A DNA stretch of 64,000 bases from Hymenobacter wooponensis (lineage in GTDB: Bacteria; Bacteroidota; Bacteroidia; Cytophagales; Hymenobacteraceae). Shown here piece by piece: positions 34,254-43,469 of this stretch. The notes beneath the pieces were generated by a model that was given only the letters and a program-made list of their open reading frames with translations, was not told the DNA's origin and did not search any database. Both the position numbers and the translations under genes were made by a program. The stretch is from contig NZ_SRKZ01000004.1 in assembly GCF_004745865.1 (NCBI RefSeq), forward strand, positions 62,001 through 126,000, given 5' to 3'. Numbering within the stretch: the first letter of the stretch is position 1; every line of letters begins with the position of its first letter.

Positions 34254-34775
34254 ATGGCTAATCTCGTCGAAAAAGGACTTTCGATTTCTAAAAATGCGCT
34301 GTTTAGCGTTTTCCTGAACCGTGCCGGTAAACTGCTGGGCCGCCCGTTTAAGGTTATTATGGTGCTGAATGAAGTCGCCAATAAGCTGGCCAGCAAAGAA
34401 AGCGGCGACAACAAGTTCAAGCAACTCTTCAGTGTGGCCTTCACCGTGGTACGGCTAGTGCGCAACTACATCAGCGGCAGCTACCGCCAAGTAGAAACCA
34501 GCACCATTGTTTCGGCACTGGGCGTGTTGCTTTACACCCTCTCTCCGGTTGATTTAGTGCCCGATTTCATCCCGGTGGTTGGCTTCTTAGATGATCTAGC
34601 CCTGTTAAGCTGGTTCGTAGAGAAGTTCCAAGGCGAAATCGTACGCTTCCGGGAGTGGGAAGAGACGCACGCAGGAGAGGAAACCGATGATATTGTGGCT
34701 GCTTCCTCGGCCCCGGCTGCCTCTAAGAGCAACGCGCAAAATGCCGCTGCAGTAGCCGAGCTAGGCCACTCTTAA
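34254..34775 (+). CDS. YkvA/DUF1232 family membrane protein
   Basis: 173-aa protein. The YkvA core is at about residues 80-125, with the signature TLSPVDLVPDFIPVVGFLDD followed by LALLSWFVEKF. The amphipathic/hydrophobic segment suggests membrane association. The N-terminal 75 residues are helical and the tail (140-173) is Ala/Ser/Glu-rich. Function is unknown for the family. It is followed by a terminator. Confidence 0.88.
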   Translation: MANLVEKGLSISKNALFSVFLNRAGKLLGRPFKVIMVLNEVANKLASKESGDNKFKQLFSVAFTVVRLVRNYISGSYRQVETSTIVSALGVLLYTLSPVDLVPDFIPVVGFLDDLALLSWFVEKFQGEIVRFREWEETHAGEETDDIVAASSAPAASKSNAQNAAAVAELGHS

Positions 34776-34832
34776 GCTGGGGTTCCTAAGTAACCTTAAG
34801 AAGTAAGCTTACCCGAGAATCAGATTTTAATC

Positions 34833-34860
34833 AATGCCCATCCGGCTTCGGGTGGGCATT
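34833..34860 (+). terminator. Hairpin terminator after ykvA-like gene
   Basis: AATGCCCATCC pairs with GGGTGGGCATT (one G-T pair). It is followed by a T/G-rich stretch. Confidence 0.75.
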
Positions 34861-34995
34861 GTTGTGTCAGCGCTACTTCGCTCTTACTGAGGTGTGCTGG
34901 TAGGTTACCGGGCTTACAAGCAGCTAGTTTGTTATTTTTACGTCTTCCTTACTAAGCTAGGCCACCCAACTAGCCACCCTTTACCTTCTTTTTCT

Positions 34996-37251
34996 ATGAC
35001 CCGAGTTCCCCGGCTGGTATTGCTGGCTCTTACCCTATTTACCCTCCTGCCGCAGGCCCGTGCCGACGAAGGCATGTGGCTGCCGCTGCTGCTAAAGCAG
35101 CTCAACGAGGCCGATATGCAGAAGAAAGGTCTCAAGCTCACCGCCGAACAGATCTATAGCATCAACCAAGGCAGCCTGAAAGATGCCGTGGTGCAGTTCG
35201 GCGGGGGCTGCACCGGCGAAATTATCTCCGACCAGGGCCTGCTACTCACCAACCACCATTGCGGCTATAGCCAGATTCAGAGTCACTCCTCGGTGGAGAA
35301 CGACTACCTCACGAAGGGCTACTGGGCCATGACGCGTGAGCAGGAACTGCCCAACCCCGGTCTCACGGCTACCTTCATTGTGCGCATGGAGGACGTAACC
35401 CAGCAGGTACTCACGGGCGTGCCCACCACCAACATTCTAGAAGCGGAGCGCGAGAACCTAGTACAGGTCAACAGCCAGCGGGTAGCTCAGGCGGCGGTGC
35501 AAGGCACGAACTACCAAGCGTTTGTGCGGCCTATGTTCAGCGGCAATGAGTACTACCTGTTCGTGACGGAAGTGTTCCAGGATATCCGTTTGGTAGGTGC
35601 ACCGCCGAGCAGCATAGGCAAATTTGGTGGCGACACTGATAACTGGGCCTGGCCCCGCCACACCGGCGACTTCAGCATGTTCCGCATCTATGCCGGGCCT
35701 GATAACAAGCCCGCTCCTTACTCGCCGGAGAACAAGCCATTCAAGCCCCGCCACCACTTGCCCATTTCCCTGAGCGGTGTGCAGCCCGGCGACTTTACCC
35801 TGGTCTTCGGTTTTCCCGGCCGCACCAATGAGTACCTCACCTCTTGGGGTGTTGATGAAGTGTATTCCTTGTCCAACCCGGCCAAGATTAAGGTGCGCGA
35901 CGCCAAGCTGCGCATTCTGGATGCCGACATGAAGGCCTCCGACAAGGTGCGCATTCAATACGCCGCCAAATACGCCAGCATTGCCAACTACTGGAAGAAG
36001 TGGATTGGCGAAACCCGTGGCCTGAAAAAGCTCGACGCCGTAACGCGCAAACAGGAACAGGAAGCGCAGTTTCAGAAGTGGGCCGAAAGTGGCGACGAGG
36101 CCCGCAAAGCGGCCTACGCCTCGCTGCTGCCCCAGTTCCAGAAGAACTACGCCACCGTGCGCGACTATACTCTAGCCCGTGACTACGTGACGGAAGCTGC
36201 CCTGGGCGTAGAGTTAATGCTTTACGCCAACAGCCTGCTGCCCGCTCTGGACCTAATTGATAAAAAAGCCTCAGCCGAAGAAATGGCCGCAGCCATTGAG
36301 AAGCTGAAAAAAGGCGCTCCTGGCTTCTTCCGCAATTACAACGAGGCCACCGACCAGAAAGTAGCTGCGGCGTTGCTGCCCCTCTACGCCAACGGTACGC
36401 CCGCTGCCCTGCTGCCCGCCTACGTAAAAAGTCTGCAGAAGCAGTACGCCGCCACCGGCGGATGGAACGCCTATGCCGAGCAACTCTATAGCAAGTCGCG
36501 CCTAACCTCGCTGGAAAGTGCGTTGAAGGTGCTGGATGAAGTGGCGAAAGGCAATGCTCAAGGCCTGCGTCAGGATCCGGCCATTCAGTTGGCCCAGGCC
36601 ATCGTGAATACCTACCGCCAGCAGGTGCTGCCTACCTATAACGCCGCCACCGACAACATTGCCCTACTCCAGCGCACCTATGTGGCCGGCCTACGTCAGC
36701 AGCAAACCGACCGCAAGTTCTACCCCGATGCCAACTCTACCCTACGAGTGGCCTACGGGCAAGTAGCCGGCTATGAGCCCGCCGACGGCACGAAGTACGA
36801 CTTCTACACCACCCTCGACGGTATCATGGAAAAGGCTGACCCCACCAACCCCGAGTTTGAAGTACCCGCCCGCCTCGCGGAACTATATAAAAACAAGGAT
36901 TACGGTCCCTACGCTTACAAAGGGTCGGTGCCAGTAGCCTTTATTGCCACCAACCACACCACGGGCGGCAACTCCGGCTCCCCCGTCATCAACGGCCGTG
37001 GTGAGCTTATCGGCACCAACTTCGACCGCAACTGGGAAGGCACCATGTCGGATATCATGTTCGACCCCGACCGTGTGCGCAACATCACCCTCGATGTGCG
37101 CTACATGCTGTTCGTGGTAGATAAATACGCCGGCGCCGGCCACCTCGTCAAGGAAATGACGCTGGTTGGCGGACCGAACGACACTACTCCGTCCGGCAAA
37201 AGACTGGAAAAGATCAAAGTGAAGCGCAAGGCCGCTAAAGAGAAAGCTTAG
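34996..37251 (+). CDS. S46 dipeptidyl-peptidase, DPP11 type (Asp/Glu-specific)
   Basis: 751-aa periplasmic serine peptidase that removes dipeptides from peptide N-termini. ATG 34996 gives a signal peptide ending near ARADEG. The catalytic triad is His in TNHHCGY (87-88), Asp in RHTGDFSMFRIY (about 230) and Ser660 in GGNSGSPV. Eighteen residues after the serine stands arginine (R678 in NFDRNWEGTMSD). In Porphyromonas DPP11 this position is Arg673 and sets Asp/Glu preference, whereas DPP7 has Gly. So a DPP11-like specificity is predicted. The length is close to the usual ~720. It is flanked by terminators, so monocistronic. Role: growth on proteins and peptides. Confidence 0.92.
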   Translation: MTRVPRLVLLALTLFTLLPQARADEGMWLPLLLKQLNEADMQKKGLKLTAEQIYSINQGSLKDAVVQFGGGCTGEIISDQGLLLTNHHCGYSQIQSHSSVENDYLTKGYWAMTREQELPNPGLTATFIVRMEDVTQQVLTGVPTTNILEAERENLVQVNSQRVAQAAVQGTNYQAFVRPMFSGNEYYLFVTEVFQDIRLVGAPPSSIGKFGGDTDNWAWPRHTGDFSMFRIYAGPDNKPAPYSPENKPFKPRHHLPISLSGVQPGDFTLVFGFPGRTNEYLTSWGVDEVYSLSNPAKIKVRDAKLRILDADMKASDKVRIQYAAKYASIANYWKKWIGETRGLKKLDAVTRKQEQEAQFQKWAESGDEARKAAYASLLPQFQKNYATVRDYTLARDYVTEAALGVELMLYANSLLPALDLIDKKASAEEMAAAIEKLKKGAPGFFRNYNEATDQKVAAALLPLYANGTPAALLPAYVKSLQKQYAATGGWNAYAEQLYSKSRLTSLESALKVLDEVAKGNAQGLRQDPAIQLAQAIVNTYRQQVLPTYNAATDNIALLQRTYVAGLRQQQTDRKFYPDANSTLRVAYGQVAGYEPADGTKYDFYTTLDGIMEKADPTNPEFEVPARLAELYKNKDYGPYAYKGSVPVAFIATNHTTGGNSGSPVINGRGELIGTNFDRNWEGTMSDIMFDPDRVRNITLDVRYMLFVVDKYAGAGHLVKEMTLVGGPNDTTPSGKRLEKIKVKRKAAKEKA

Positions 37252-37270
37252 TAGTCTACCTTATATCAGC

Positions 37271-37306
37271 AATGCCCGCCGGAAAGTCTATCTTCCGGCG
37301 GGCATT
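37271..37306 (+). terminator. Rho-independent terminator after S46 gene
   Basis: AATGCCCGCCGGAA pairs perfectly with TTCCGGCGGGCATT. Confidence 0.82.
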
Positions 37307-37324
37307 CCTATTTTATATGGCTTC

Positions 37325-37909
37325 ATGAGCCTTCTTTCAGTATATCCACATTTAAAGCAAATCAGTCGAAACCTCGCTGAGTCAGCTAGTTCTATAACCT
37401 GTCAGCATTTTCGGACGGAAATACGTTTTCGTTGGCACCCTACCACATCAAAGCAAAAAAGAGCTGGCTATCTATATTTTGGAGCATTTGCCAGTATCTG
37501 GACATTTATAAGCTTCAAACAGGAAGCCTATTCTATGCTTATTTGGCTGGCCATTTTTGGGCTACTAATATGGGGCGAAAAGCGGTGGAGATCTGTTAAT
37601 CTCAATGCATTAAGCTTACACAACGACGTACGAATTGATACTGGAGCTCGACAAGTTTTAGTTGTACACCTCAGTGATTTATATCGTCGGGAGGTTGAAC
37701 GAGATAGATTACTATCCTTTGACGAAGTGCGAGCCGTAGGCGTAGAGCCTTCAGGATATGCTGGTATCCTGTACCTGGAGTTGGCAGATGCCAGTCAGTT
37801 GTTTCTTTTGGAAGTTGAAGCTGAGAATATTGCTCAGCAGATTGCCTATGTTTTGCGCCGGGTAATTGGTCTGCCAGAACCTGCGCTCCGGGCATGGTGG
37901 AAATTCTGA
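37325..37909 (+). CDS. Membrane protein of unknown function
   Basis: 194-aa protein with a short cytoplasmic N-terminus and two adjacent membrane helices (about 47-62 and 69-84: YLYFGAFASIWTF and MLIWLAIFGLLIWG). The 100-residue soluble C-terminal part is beta-rich (RIDTGARQVLVVHLSDLY, then AGILYLELADASQLFLLEVE). The layout resembles small bacterial PH-like membrane proteins, but the match is weak. Codon use is more A/T-rich than its neighbours. It starts 73 bp after the S46 stop, beyond a terminator. Confidence 0.65.
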   Translation: MSLLSVYPHLKQISRNLAESASSITCQHFRTEIRFRWHPTTSKQKRAGYLYFGAFASIWTFISFKQEAYSMLIWLAIFGLLIWGEKRWRSVNLNALSLHNDVRIDTGARQVLVVHLSDLYRREVERDRLLSFDEVRAVGVEPSGYAGILYLELADASQLFLLEVEAENIAQQIAYVLRRVIGLPEPALRAWWKF

Positions 37910-37994
37910 GAAATGCATTTTCTAGGCCTCTTCCACTACTCTTCTCTACTCAATTTCACTTCCATTATTGGCAACAGTAGCCTTATAGCTTACC

Positions 37995-38867
37995 ATGAAG
38001 TATTCTTGTTTAATCGCAGTGTTATGTAGCCTTGGCGGTTGGCAGCAAGCCACGGCCCAAACTACAAAAACGCAACTCCTAGCGCAGGAAATACTTCGCG
38101 AAGGCCTAGCACTTTATGAATCGGAGCGAGCCTCCTGGATTGCAACGGACCTGCTAATGGCTCGTCAGCCGGACATGACCGGCGTGGTGGGCTACCTGAC
38201 TTATGCACACCAAGATTCCATAAGCACCATCTTTCTTCACCAGGCCCCTGACAAACAGGCCATTGCTGTAAAGTACGGTTTTACGTTTGCTCGCACCTCT
38301 ATTCTCCCTGCTACCGGCCGGAACATTAGTGCTAGGCCTGTTTCGGCCCGGGAAGAGCGCCTTTTTGCGCTGCGCCTGCTGGTGATGGATGAGCTACAGT
38401 CGCATAAGCTCTTGAAATCTGCTTATGGCTTCCCGGAAAACACCCGCCCCAATGTGGTAATCCTTGATGACAATCAAGCAGCTCGGGCTTACGTCCTGAC
38501 GGGCCCTCAGGAAGGAGGGGTATTACCCATCGGCAACGACTTCTTGATGAGCTTTACTTCTGCCGGCAAGCTTAGCAAAATAGAGCGCCTGCATAATAGC
38601 TACATCCCCATGCGAGTACCAGAGGGAGGTCAGACGATAGAAGCCGGCATGCACAGCCACTTACCAGCTCATCCGTACATCACCCCCACGGATATCTGCT
38701 CCTTGCTGCTGTACCAAGATGCCCTCCCGGCCAAGCAGCATTTAGTTATGAGCAATGAGTATGTTTCGATCTTCGATTTGCCGAAGCGACAACTGACCTT
38801 TCTCACCAGAAAAGCCTTCGACAAAATCACCAAGGATCAGCAGAAAAGCCACTCCCCAGGTGAGTAA
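37995..38867 (+). CDS. Exported protein of unknown function
   Basis: 290-aa protein with a signal peptide (MKYSCLIAVLCSLGGW, cleavage near ATAQ). The mature region starts with a helix (LLAQEILREGLALYESERAS), followed by mixed alpha/beta. It contains HSHLPAHPYITPTDICSLLL (about 220-240), reminiscent of a metal site but not enough to name a family. It is 11 bp upstream of the amidohydrolase gene and very likely in one operon with it. Confidence 0.75.
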   Translation: MKYSCLIAVLCSLGGWQQATAQTTKTQLLAQEILREGLALYESERASWIATDLLMARQPDMTGVVGYLTYAHQDSISTIFLHQAPDKQAIAVKYGFTFARTSILPATGRNISARPVSAREERLFALRLLVMDELQSHKLLKSAYGFPENTRPNVVILDDNQAARAYVLTGPQEGGVLPIGNDFLMSFTSAGKLSKIERLHNSYIPMRVPEGGQTIEAGMHSHLPAHPYITPTDICSLLLYQDALPAKQHLVMSNEYVSIFDLPKRQLTFLTRKAFDKITKDQQKSHSPGE

Positions 38868-38878
38868 CCCTTGAGGCT

Positions 38879-40195
38879 GTGGCTACAGTAGTAACCTTCT
38901 CAACCCGCTCTTTTCCTCATTCTGTGCGCCTTCCCCTCCTGACTACCCTACTCTTCTCCGGCTTGACTGGCCTAGCCCAAACAGTTGCGCCTCCGTCAAC
39001 TCCCATTCTCCTCCGTCCTGCCGCCGTTTTCGACGGCGAGACTATGCACGCTGGTTGGTCTGTGCTGGTAGAAAACGACAAGATCAAAGCCGTAGGCCCC
39101 TCGGCCCAGCTCACCGCACCTACTGGTACACGCACCCTAGAGTTGCCGGGCCTTACAGTGCTGCCAGGGCTCATTGAGGGCCACAGCCACATGCTGCTCC
39201 ACCCCTACAATGAAACCCCCTGGAACGACCAAGTACTACAAGAGTCGCAGGCGTTGCGGGTGGCTCGGGCCACGGCTCATGCCCGCCGCACCCTAGAGGC
39301 TGGCTTCACTACGGCGCGTGACCTGGGCAGCGAAGGCGCCGGTTACGCCGACGTAGGCCTCAAGCAAGCCATCAACCAGAACCTGATTCCGGGCCCGCGC
39401 CTGCTGGTAGCCACGCGAGCTTTGGTAGCCACGGGCAGCTACGGCCCCAAGCTTTCCGCTGATGTAGATGTGCCCCAGGGCGCCCAGGAGGCCGATGGCG
39501 TGGACGGTATCATCCGGGCGGTGCGGGAGCAGATTGGCAAGGGCGCCGATATTATTAAGGTGTACGCCGACTACCGCTGGGGGGCCAATGAGCCCAGCCG
39601 GGCCACGTTTTCGCAGGATGAGCTCAATCTGATTGTGCAAACCGCCCGCAGTGCCGGTAGGCCAGTGGTGGCCCACGCCAGCACGCCCGAAGGTATGCGC
39701 CGCGCTGCACTGGCGGGCGTGCAAACCATTGAGCACGGCGACGCGGGTACGCCGGAAGTGTTTAAGCTGATGAAGCAGCGTGGCGTAGCCCTCTGCCCCA
39801 CCGTGGCCGCTGGCGACGCCATTTCACAGTACCGCGGTTGGCGCAAAGGCCAGGACCCCGAGCCAGAACGCCTGCAGCAGAAGCGTCAGAGCATGAAAGC
39901 GGCCAAGCAAAGCGGTGTCGAAATAGCCATTGGTGGCGACGTAGGCGTTTTTTCTCACGGCGACAATCTACGCGAAGCAGAGCAGTTGGTGCAGGACTTC
40001 GACCTACCGACACTACAAGTACTGCGCGGCCTCACCAGCACCAATGCCCGCCTATTCCAACTCCCCGACCGCGGGCGTATCCAGCCCGGCCTCCTCGCCG
40101 ACCTGATTGCTGTGCCCGGCGACCCTACACAGGACATTAAAGTCCTGCGCCAAGTTCGCTTGGTAATGAAGGGAGGAGTGGTTGTTAAGCAGTAA
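38879..40195 (+). CDS. Secreted amidohydrolase (imidazolonepropionase-like)
   Basis: 438-aa metal-dependent hydrolase of the amidohydrolase superfamily. It begins with GTG at 38879 and a signal peptide ending near GLAQ. The first metal site is EGHSHM (about residue 102), followed by the strand-end lysine region ADIIKVYADY (about 224). The later motifs are VVAHAST, TIEHGD and GGDVGVFSHGDN (about 360). The C-terminal strand LLADLIAVPGDP is typical. Related proteins are Xaa-Pro/prolidase-like or imidazolonepropionase-like enzymes; the substrate cannot be told. It follows the 37995 gene after 11 bp and ends at a large hairpin. Confidence 0.9.
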   Translation: MATVVTFSTRSFPHSVRLPLLTTLLFSGLTGLAQTVAPPSTPILLRPAAVFDGETMHAGWSVLVENDKIKAVGPSAQLTAPTGTRTLELPGLTVLPGLIEGHSHMLLHPYNETPWNDQVLQESQALRVARATAHARRTLEAGFTTARDLGSEGAGYADVGLKQAINQNLIPGPRLLVATRALVATGSYGPKLSADVDVPQGAQEADGVDGIIRAVREQIGKGADIIKVYADYRWGANEPSRATFSQDELNLIVQTARSAGRPVVAHASTPEGMRRAALAGVQTIEHGDAGTPEVFKLMKQRGVALCPTVAAGDAISQYRGWRKGQDPEPERLQQKRQSMKAAKQSGVEIAIGGDVGVFSHGDNLREAEQLVQDFDLPTLQVLRGLTSTNARLFQLPDRGRIQPGLLADLIAVPGDPTQDIKVLRQVRLVMKGGVVVKQ

Positions 40196-40203
40196 AAAAG
40201 ATA

Positions 40204-40267
40204 TTCTGAGCAATAGGAGTTCAAGAAGTGGCTGGGCCACCGCTTGGAATGCTCCTGTTGCTCAGAA
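40204..40267. terminator. Large hairpin terminator between convergent genes
   Basis: TTCTGAGCAATAGGAG pairs with CTCCTGTTGCTCAGAA (one mismatch), with an inner stem-like region. A T7 run follows on the plus strand. Confidence 0.8.
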
Positions 40268-40291
40268 CACCTTTTTTAGTGGCCTAGGCCA

Positions 40292-41056
40292 CTACTTGCC
40301 TGGGCGCTCAACGCCAAGTGCTTGCAGCTGTTGGGCGTACTTATCGTAAATCACTCGCAGGTCGGCGCCGTGTTTGTCGGCATCTACCCCAATGCTCACG
40401 TTGTTGGTATGGAAACGGTGCAAATGGCTTACATGAGGGCAAATAACAGGCAGGTGCCCGGCCAGCAGGAAGCGCACGTACAGGTCTAGGTCTTCGGCCA
40501 TTTCAATTTCCTCGTCGTAGCCGCCTACCTCGTCAAATAAGGCGCGGCTATAGCACACGTTGCCCTGAATAAAGTGCTCAGCTTTGAAGATAGCCCGGAG
40601 CATTTCCGCGGGCGTATCAAACTTCCAGGCATAGTAGTCTTCGCTGGGCAGGTAGCGGCGCTCCTCATCAACGCGCAGAAAGTCAGCCACAAACCACGGT
40701 TGTGCGGTGTGCTGCTGAATTTGAGCGGCATAATGGTAAAGGGCGCGTTGCAGCAGTACGTCGTCGTCATCGAGCGGCACCAGCCACCCGTCGGCGGGCG
40801 CATCCTGGCGGATTATTAGGTTGCGGGCAGGACCGGGTAGCAGTTTGGTAGCCTGGGTGCGCACCCGTAACGGCACGCCTTCTTTCGAAGTCTCGGAGTG
40901 CAGCCACTGTGCGGTGTCGTCAGTGCTGGCGTTTTCGCAGATTAGGTGTTCGAAGCTAAAGTCAAGCGGAGCCGATACGCTGGCTCGCACGCTGGCTACC
41001 GTCTCGGGCAGAAACTGCAGCCGGTTGTAGGTTGGGGTAATAACGGAGAAGTGCAT
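40292..41056 (-). CDS. Glycosyltransferase family 2
   Basis: 254-aa GT-A fold protein. ATG 41056 starts at FSVITPTYNRLQFLPETVAS, the standard first strand. The nucleotide-sugar and metal site is LVPLDDDDVLL (about 100-110). A further acidic motif is DEEIEMAEDLDLYVR (about 188-202), where the ED pair is the usual catalytic base region. It has no membrane segment. It would transfer sugars in envelope glycan synthesis; donor and acceptor are unknown. It is a single gene, and the TGGCCTAGGCCA palindrome lies at its stop. Confidence 0.9.
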   Translation of the reverse strand: MHFSVITPTYNRLQFLPETVASVRASVSAPLDFSFEHLICENASTDDTAQWLHSETSKEGVPLRVRTQATKLLPGPARNLIIRQDAPADGWLVPLDDDDVLLQRALYHYAAQIQQHTAQPWFVADFLRVDEERRYLPSEDYYAWKFDTPAEMLRAIFKAEHFIQGNVCYSRALFDEVGGYDEEIEMAEDLDLYVRFLLAGHLPVICPHVSHLHRFHTNNVSIGVDADKHGADLRVIYDKYAQQLQALGVERPGK

Positions 41057-41149
41057 GGCCTGTATTCTCCCCAAGCCTCGAAAAAGTTACACTCTCCTGT
41101 TTCACTCAACTTTCCTGCTCGTTGGGCGTTAAGGCAGTAGAGTGATATT

Positions 41150-41449
41150 ATGGCCAAATTCGTCGTTTCATTTCGTCTGCCCGATGCCTTTGAGGAGGAA
41201 TTCATTGCCCTCATCCCGCGCCACCGTGCCTTTATCAACCAACTCCTGGAAGATAACATCATTGAAGCCTACGCCATTAGCGCTGACCGCAGCCGAGGGT
41301 GGGTTACGATGAATGGGCAACACGGTGCGGCTATCAAGTCGATTGTGGAACAGTTCCCGCTTTATCGTTATTTACGAGAGGTAGAGATTGATGAATTATT
41401 CATCTTCGACAGTGCTGCCAGCCGCTTTCCTCGTATCAGCCTGAATTAG
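41150..41449 (+). CDS. Small protein, ferredoxin-like fold candidate
   Basis: 99-aa soluble protein starting MAKFVVSFRLPDAFEEEFIA. The strand-helix-strand pattern (FVVSF, helix, EAYAISADRSRGWVTM, helix, YREVEI-type strand) suggests a YciI or muconolactone-isomerase-like alpha/beta fold, but no signature residue confirms it. It is divergent from the GT2 gene. Confidence 0.65.
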   Translation: MAKFVVSFRLPDAFEEEFIALIPRHRAFINQLLEDNIIEAYAISADRSRGWVTMNGQHGAAIKSIVEQFPLYRYLREVEIDELFIFDSAASRFPRISLN

Positions 41450-41599
41450 GCCAGCGTACTAGCCTTATTCAGGCTACCCGGCTGCAGCACAGTCAGTTCA
41501 CTGCCACCCTATCACACCGTCCACTCTCCTTGCTTCCGGCCCGGTTTGTGCACACTGCTAGGCCACTTCCCACACCTACCTTATCCATTACGCTCTCCT

Positions 41600-42451
41600 A
41601 TGAATTCTCTTTTTCGGCTCTCAGCCGCGGCAGCAACCCTGGTATCTGTATCAGCCGCCGCACCGGCTCCCAGCGAAAAGCTTACCACCGATCAGTTGAT
41701 TACCAACTTAAGCTCGGCTATCAACAACCTCAAAACCCTGCGGTGCACGGTGCGGGCAAAAGAACGCATAGGCAGCTCTTACCAACAGGCGCACACCGTC
41801 ATGAAAATGGCGTTTAACCCTTATAAAGTCTATCTGCGCAATCAGAAAGGAGTTGAAGTACTCTGGGTGACCGGCCAGAACAACGGCGACGCCATGGTCT
41901 ATCCTAATAGCTTTCCGTACGTCACACTCAACCTCGATCCGCTGGGTTCCCTTATGCGCAAGAACCAGCACCATAGCGCTTTAGATGCTGGCTATGGCAC
42001 CATTGCCGAGATGCTCCACGGCTCCAAACAGCGCCTCGACCATTCCTTCGAGAAGACGTTCCGCTACGACGGCGACACCACCATTGCCGGCCGACAGGCC
42101 TACATCCTGCGTGCGTCCTACCCTCAGTTCCGCTACGTGGCCTACAAAACTACCAAACCCGAAACAGTTACCTCCATCTCAGACAAGTTTGGGTGCGGCG
42201 AATATCGCATTCTGGAGCGCAACGACTTAAGTGCTGGTGCCACGGTACCTGCTGGCCGGACCTTACAGGTGCCGAACGCCTACGGCCGCCGCGTAGTCTT
42301 GTGCATTGACCAGAAAATGATGCTCCCGTTAGTGGTGCAAGTACACGACGACAAAGGCCTGTATGAAAAATTTGAATTCTCTGACGTAATTCCCAACCAG
42401 CCCATTCCGGCAGCAGAGTTTACCAAAAACTTTAAAGGGTACAAATTCTAA
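41600..42451 (+). CDS. DUF1571-type exported protein
   Basis: 283-aa protein with a signal peptide (MNSLFRLSAAAATLVSVSAA). The mature part fits the DUF1571 pattern: a short helix (LITNLSSAINNLKTLRCTVR), then beta strands with MKMAFNPYKVYLRNQKGVEV, and YVTLNLDP. LolA-like lipid-binding folds look similar, so an envelope carrier role is possible. ATG 41600 is preferred because the upstream in-frame start would put 18 residues in front of the signal peptide. It ends with a very strong terminator. Confidence 0.78.
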   Translation: MNSLFRLSAAAATLVSVSAAAPAPSEKLTTDQLITNLSSAINNLKTLRCTVRAKERIGSSYQQAHTVMKMAFNPYKVYLRNQKGVEVLWVTGQNNGDAMVYPNSFPYVTLNLDPLGSLMRKNQHHSALDAGYGTIAEMLHGSKQRLDHSFEKTFRYDGDTTIAGRQAYILRASYPQFRYVAYKTTKPETVTSISDKFGCGEYRILERNDLSAGATVPAGRTLQVPNAYGRRVVLCIDQKMMLPLVVQVHDDKGLYEKFEFSDVIPNQPIPAAEFTKNFKGYKF

Positions 42452-42465
42452 ACACCTTACTTTGT

Positions 42466-42514
42466 TAGAAAGCAACAGGCCGCCGGATATGATCCGGCGG
42501 CCTGTTGCTTTCTA
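42466..42514. terminator. Very long perfect-stem terminator
   Basis: A 23-bp perfect stem containing GCAACAGGCCGCCGGAT closes a 3-nt ATG loop. It separates the convergent DUF1571 and SDR genes and is suited to both strands. Confidence 0.85.
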
Positions 42515-42536
42515 TTGGTTCGGCTAACTCCGTGAT

Positions 42537-43415
42537 TTAGCGACGCATAGTTCTTTCGATTTCATCCCACATGGGGGCCGGAATGGCTTCGAGCTTGTTA
42601 AACTCGCCGGCTCCATTGAGCCACTCACCACCGTCGAGGGTGACTACCTCGCCGTTCATATAAGCAGCGAAATCTGAAACCATATACGCCGCTAGGTTGG
42701 CAAGCTCCTGATGGTCGCCGACGCGCTTGAGTGGCACGCTGGCGGCCGGGTCGAGCTTGGAGGCCAACGCCTCGGGGAATAAACGGCTCCAGGCGCCTTC
42801 CGTGGGGAATGGGCCAGGAGCAATGGCGTTGGAGCGGATGCCGTACTTGGCCCACTCAACGGCCAAAGAACGAGTCAGGGCCAACACGCCGGCTTTAGCC
42901 GCCGCCGAAGGCACCACGTACGCCGAGCCAACTGAGGCATAGGTGGTTACTATGTTGAGAATGGTACCAGGCTTTTTGTCGGCAATCCAGCGCTTGCCGA
43001 AAGCCAGGGTGCAGTTGTAAGAGCCCTTCAGCACGATATCCACAATCACATCAAACGCTTTGTGGCTGAGGCGCTCCGTGGGACTGATGAAGTTACCGGC
43101 CGCGTTATTGAGCAGCACGTCTACGCCGCCAAAGGTGTCAATGGTTTTTTGCAGCAGCTTTTCTACCTCATCGTATTTGCGCACGTCGCACTGCACGGCC
43201 AGCACCTGCCCGCCGGTTTGCTGGCGCAATTCTTCAGCCGTAGCTTCCAGTACCTCCAGCTTGCGTGAGCTGATTACAACGTTGGCGCCGAGTTGCAGGA
43301 AATAGGTGGTCATGGCGCGGCCTAGGCCAGTGCCGCCGCCCGTTACAACGATGGTTTTGCCCTGCAGGGCATTATCGCGGAGCATAGGCTGTGCGTAAGG
43401 ATGGCTAGAAGACAT
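42537..43415 (-). CDS. 2,4-dienoyl-CoA reductase-like SDR
   Basis: 292-aa short-chain dehydrogenase. It has GGGTGLGRAM for NADPH binding, NNAAGNFISPTERLS, and SAAAKAGVLALTRSLAVEWA in place of the usual YxxxK. These last two segments closely match what I know of mitochondrial DECR1, where the canonical Tyr position differs and the lysine is kept (SASAKAGVEAM). It would reduce 2,4-dienoyl-CoA in degradation of unsaturated fatty acids. ATG 43415 removes 16 dubious N-terminal residues of the longer ORF. The upstream neighbour is a stop-interrupted gene on the same strand. Confidence 0.85.
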   Translation of the reverse strand: MSSSHPYAQPMLRDNALQGKTIVVTGGGTGLGRAMTTYFLQLGANVVISSRKLEVLEATAEELRQQTGGQVLAVQCDVRKYDEVEKLLQKTIDTFGGVDVLLNNAAGNFISPTERLSHKAFDVIVDIVLKGSYNCTLAFGKRWIADKKPGTILNIVTTYASVGSAYVVPSAAAKAGVLALTRSLAVEWAKYGIRSNAIAPGPFPTEGAWSRLFPEALASKLDPAASVPLKRVGDHQELANLAAYMVSDFAAYMNGEVVTLDGGEWLNGAGEFNKLEAIPAPMWDEIERTMRR

Positions 43416-43469
43416 AGAGGACTTGGTGGGAAGTGGGAAATGAGGAAATGAGGAAATTAGCAATGGCTA

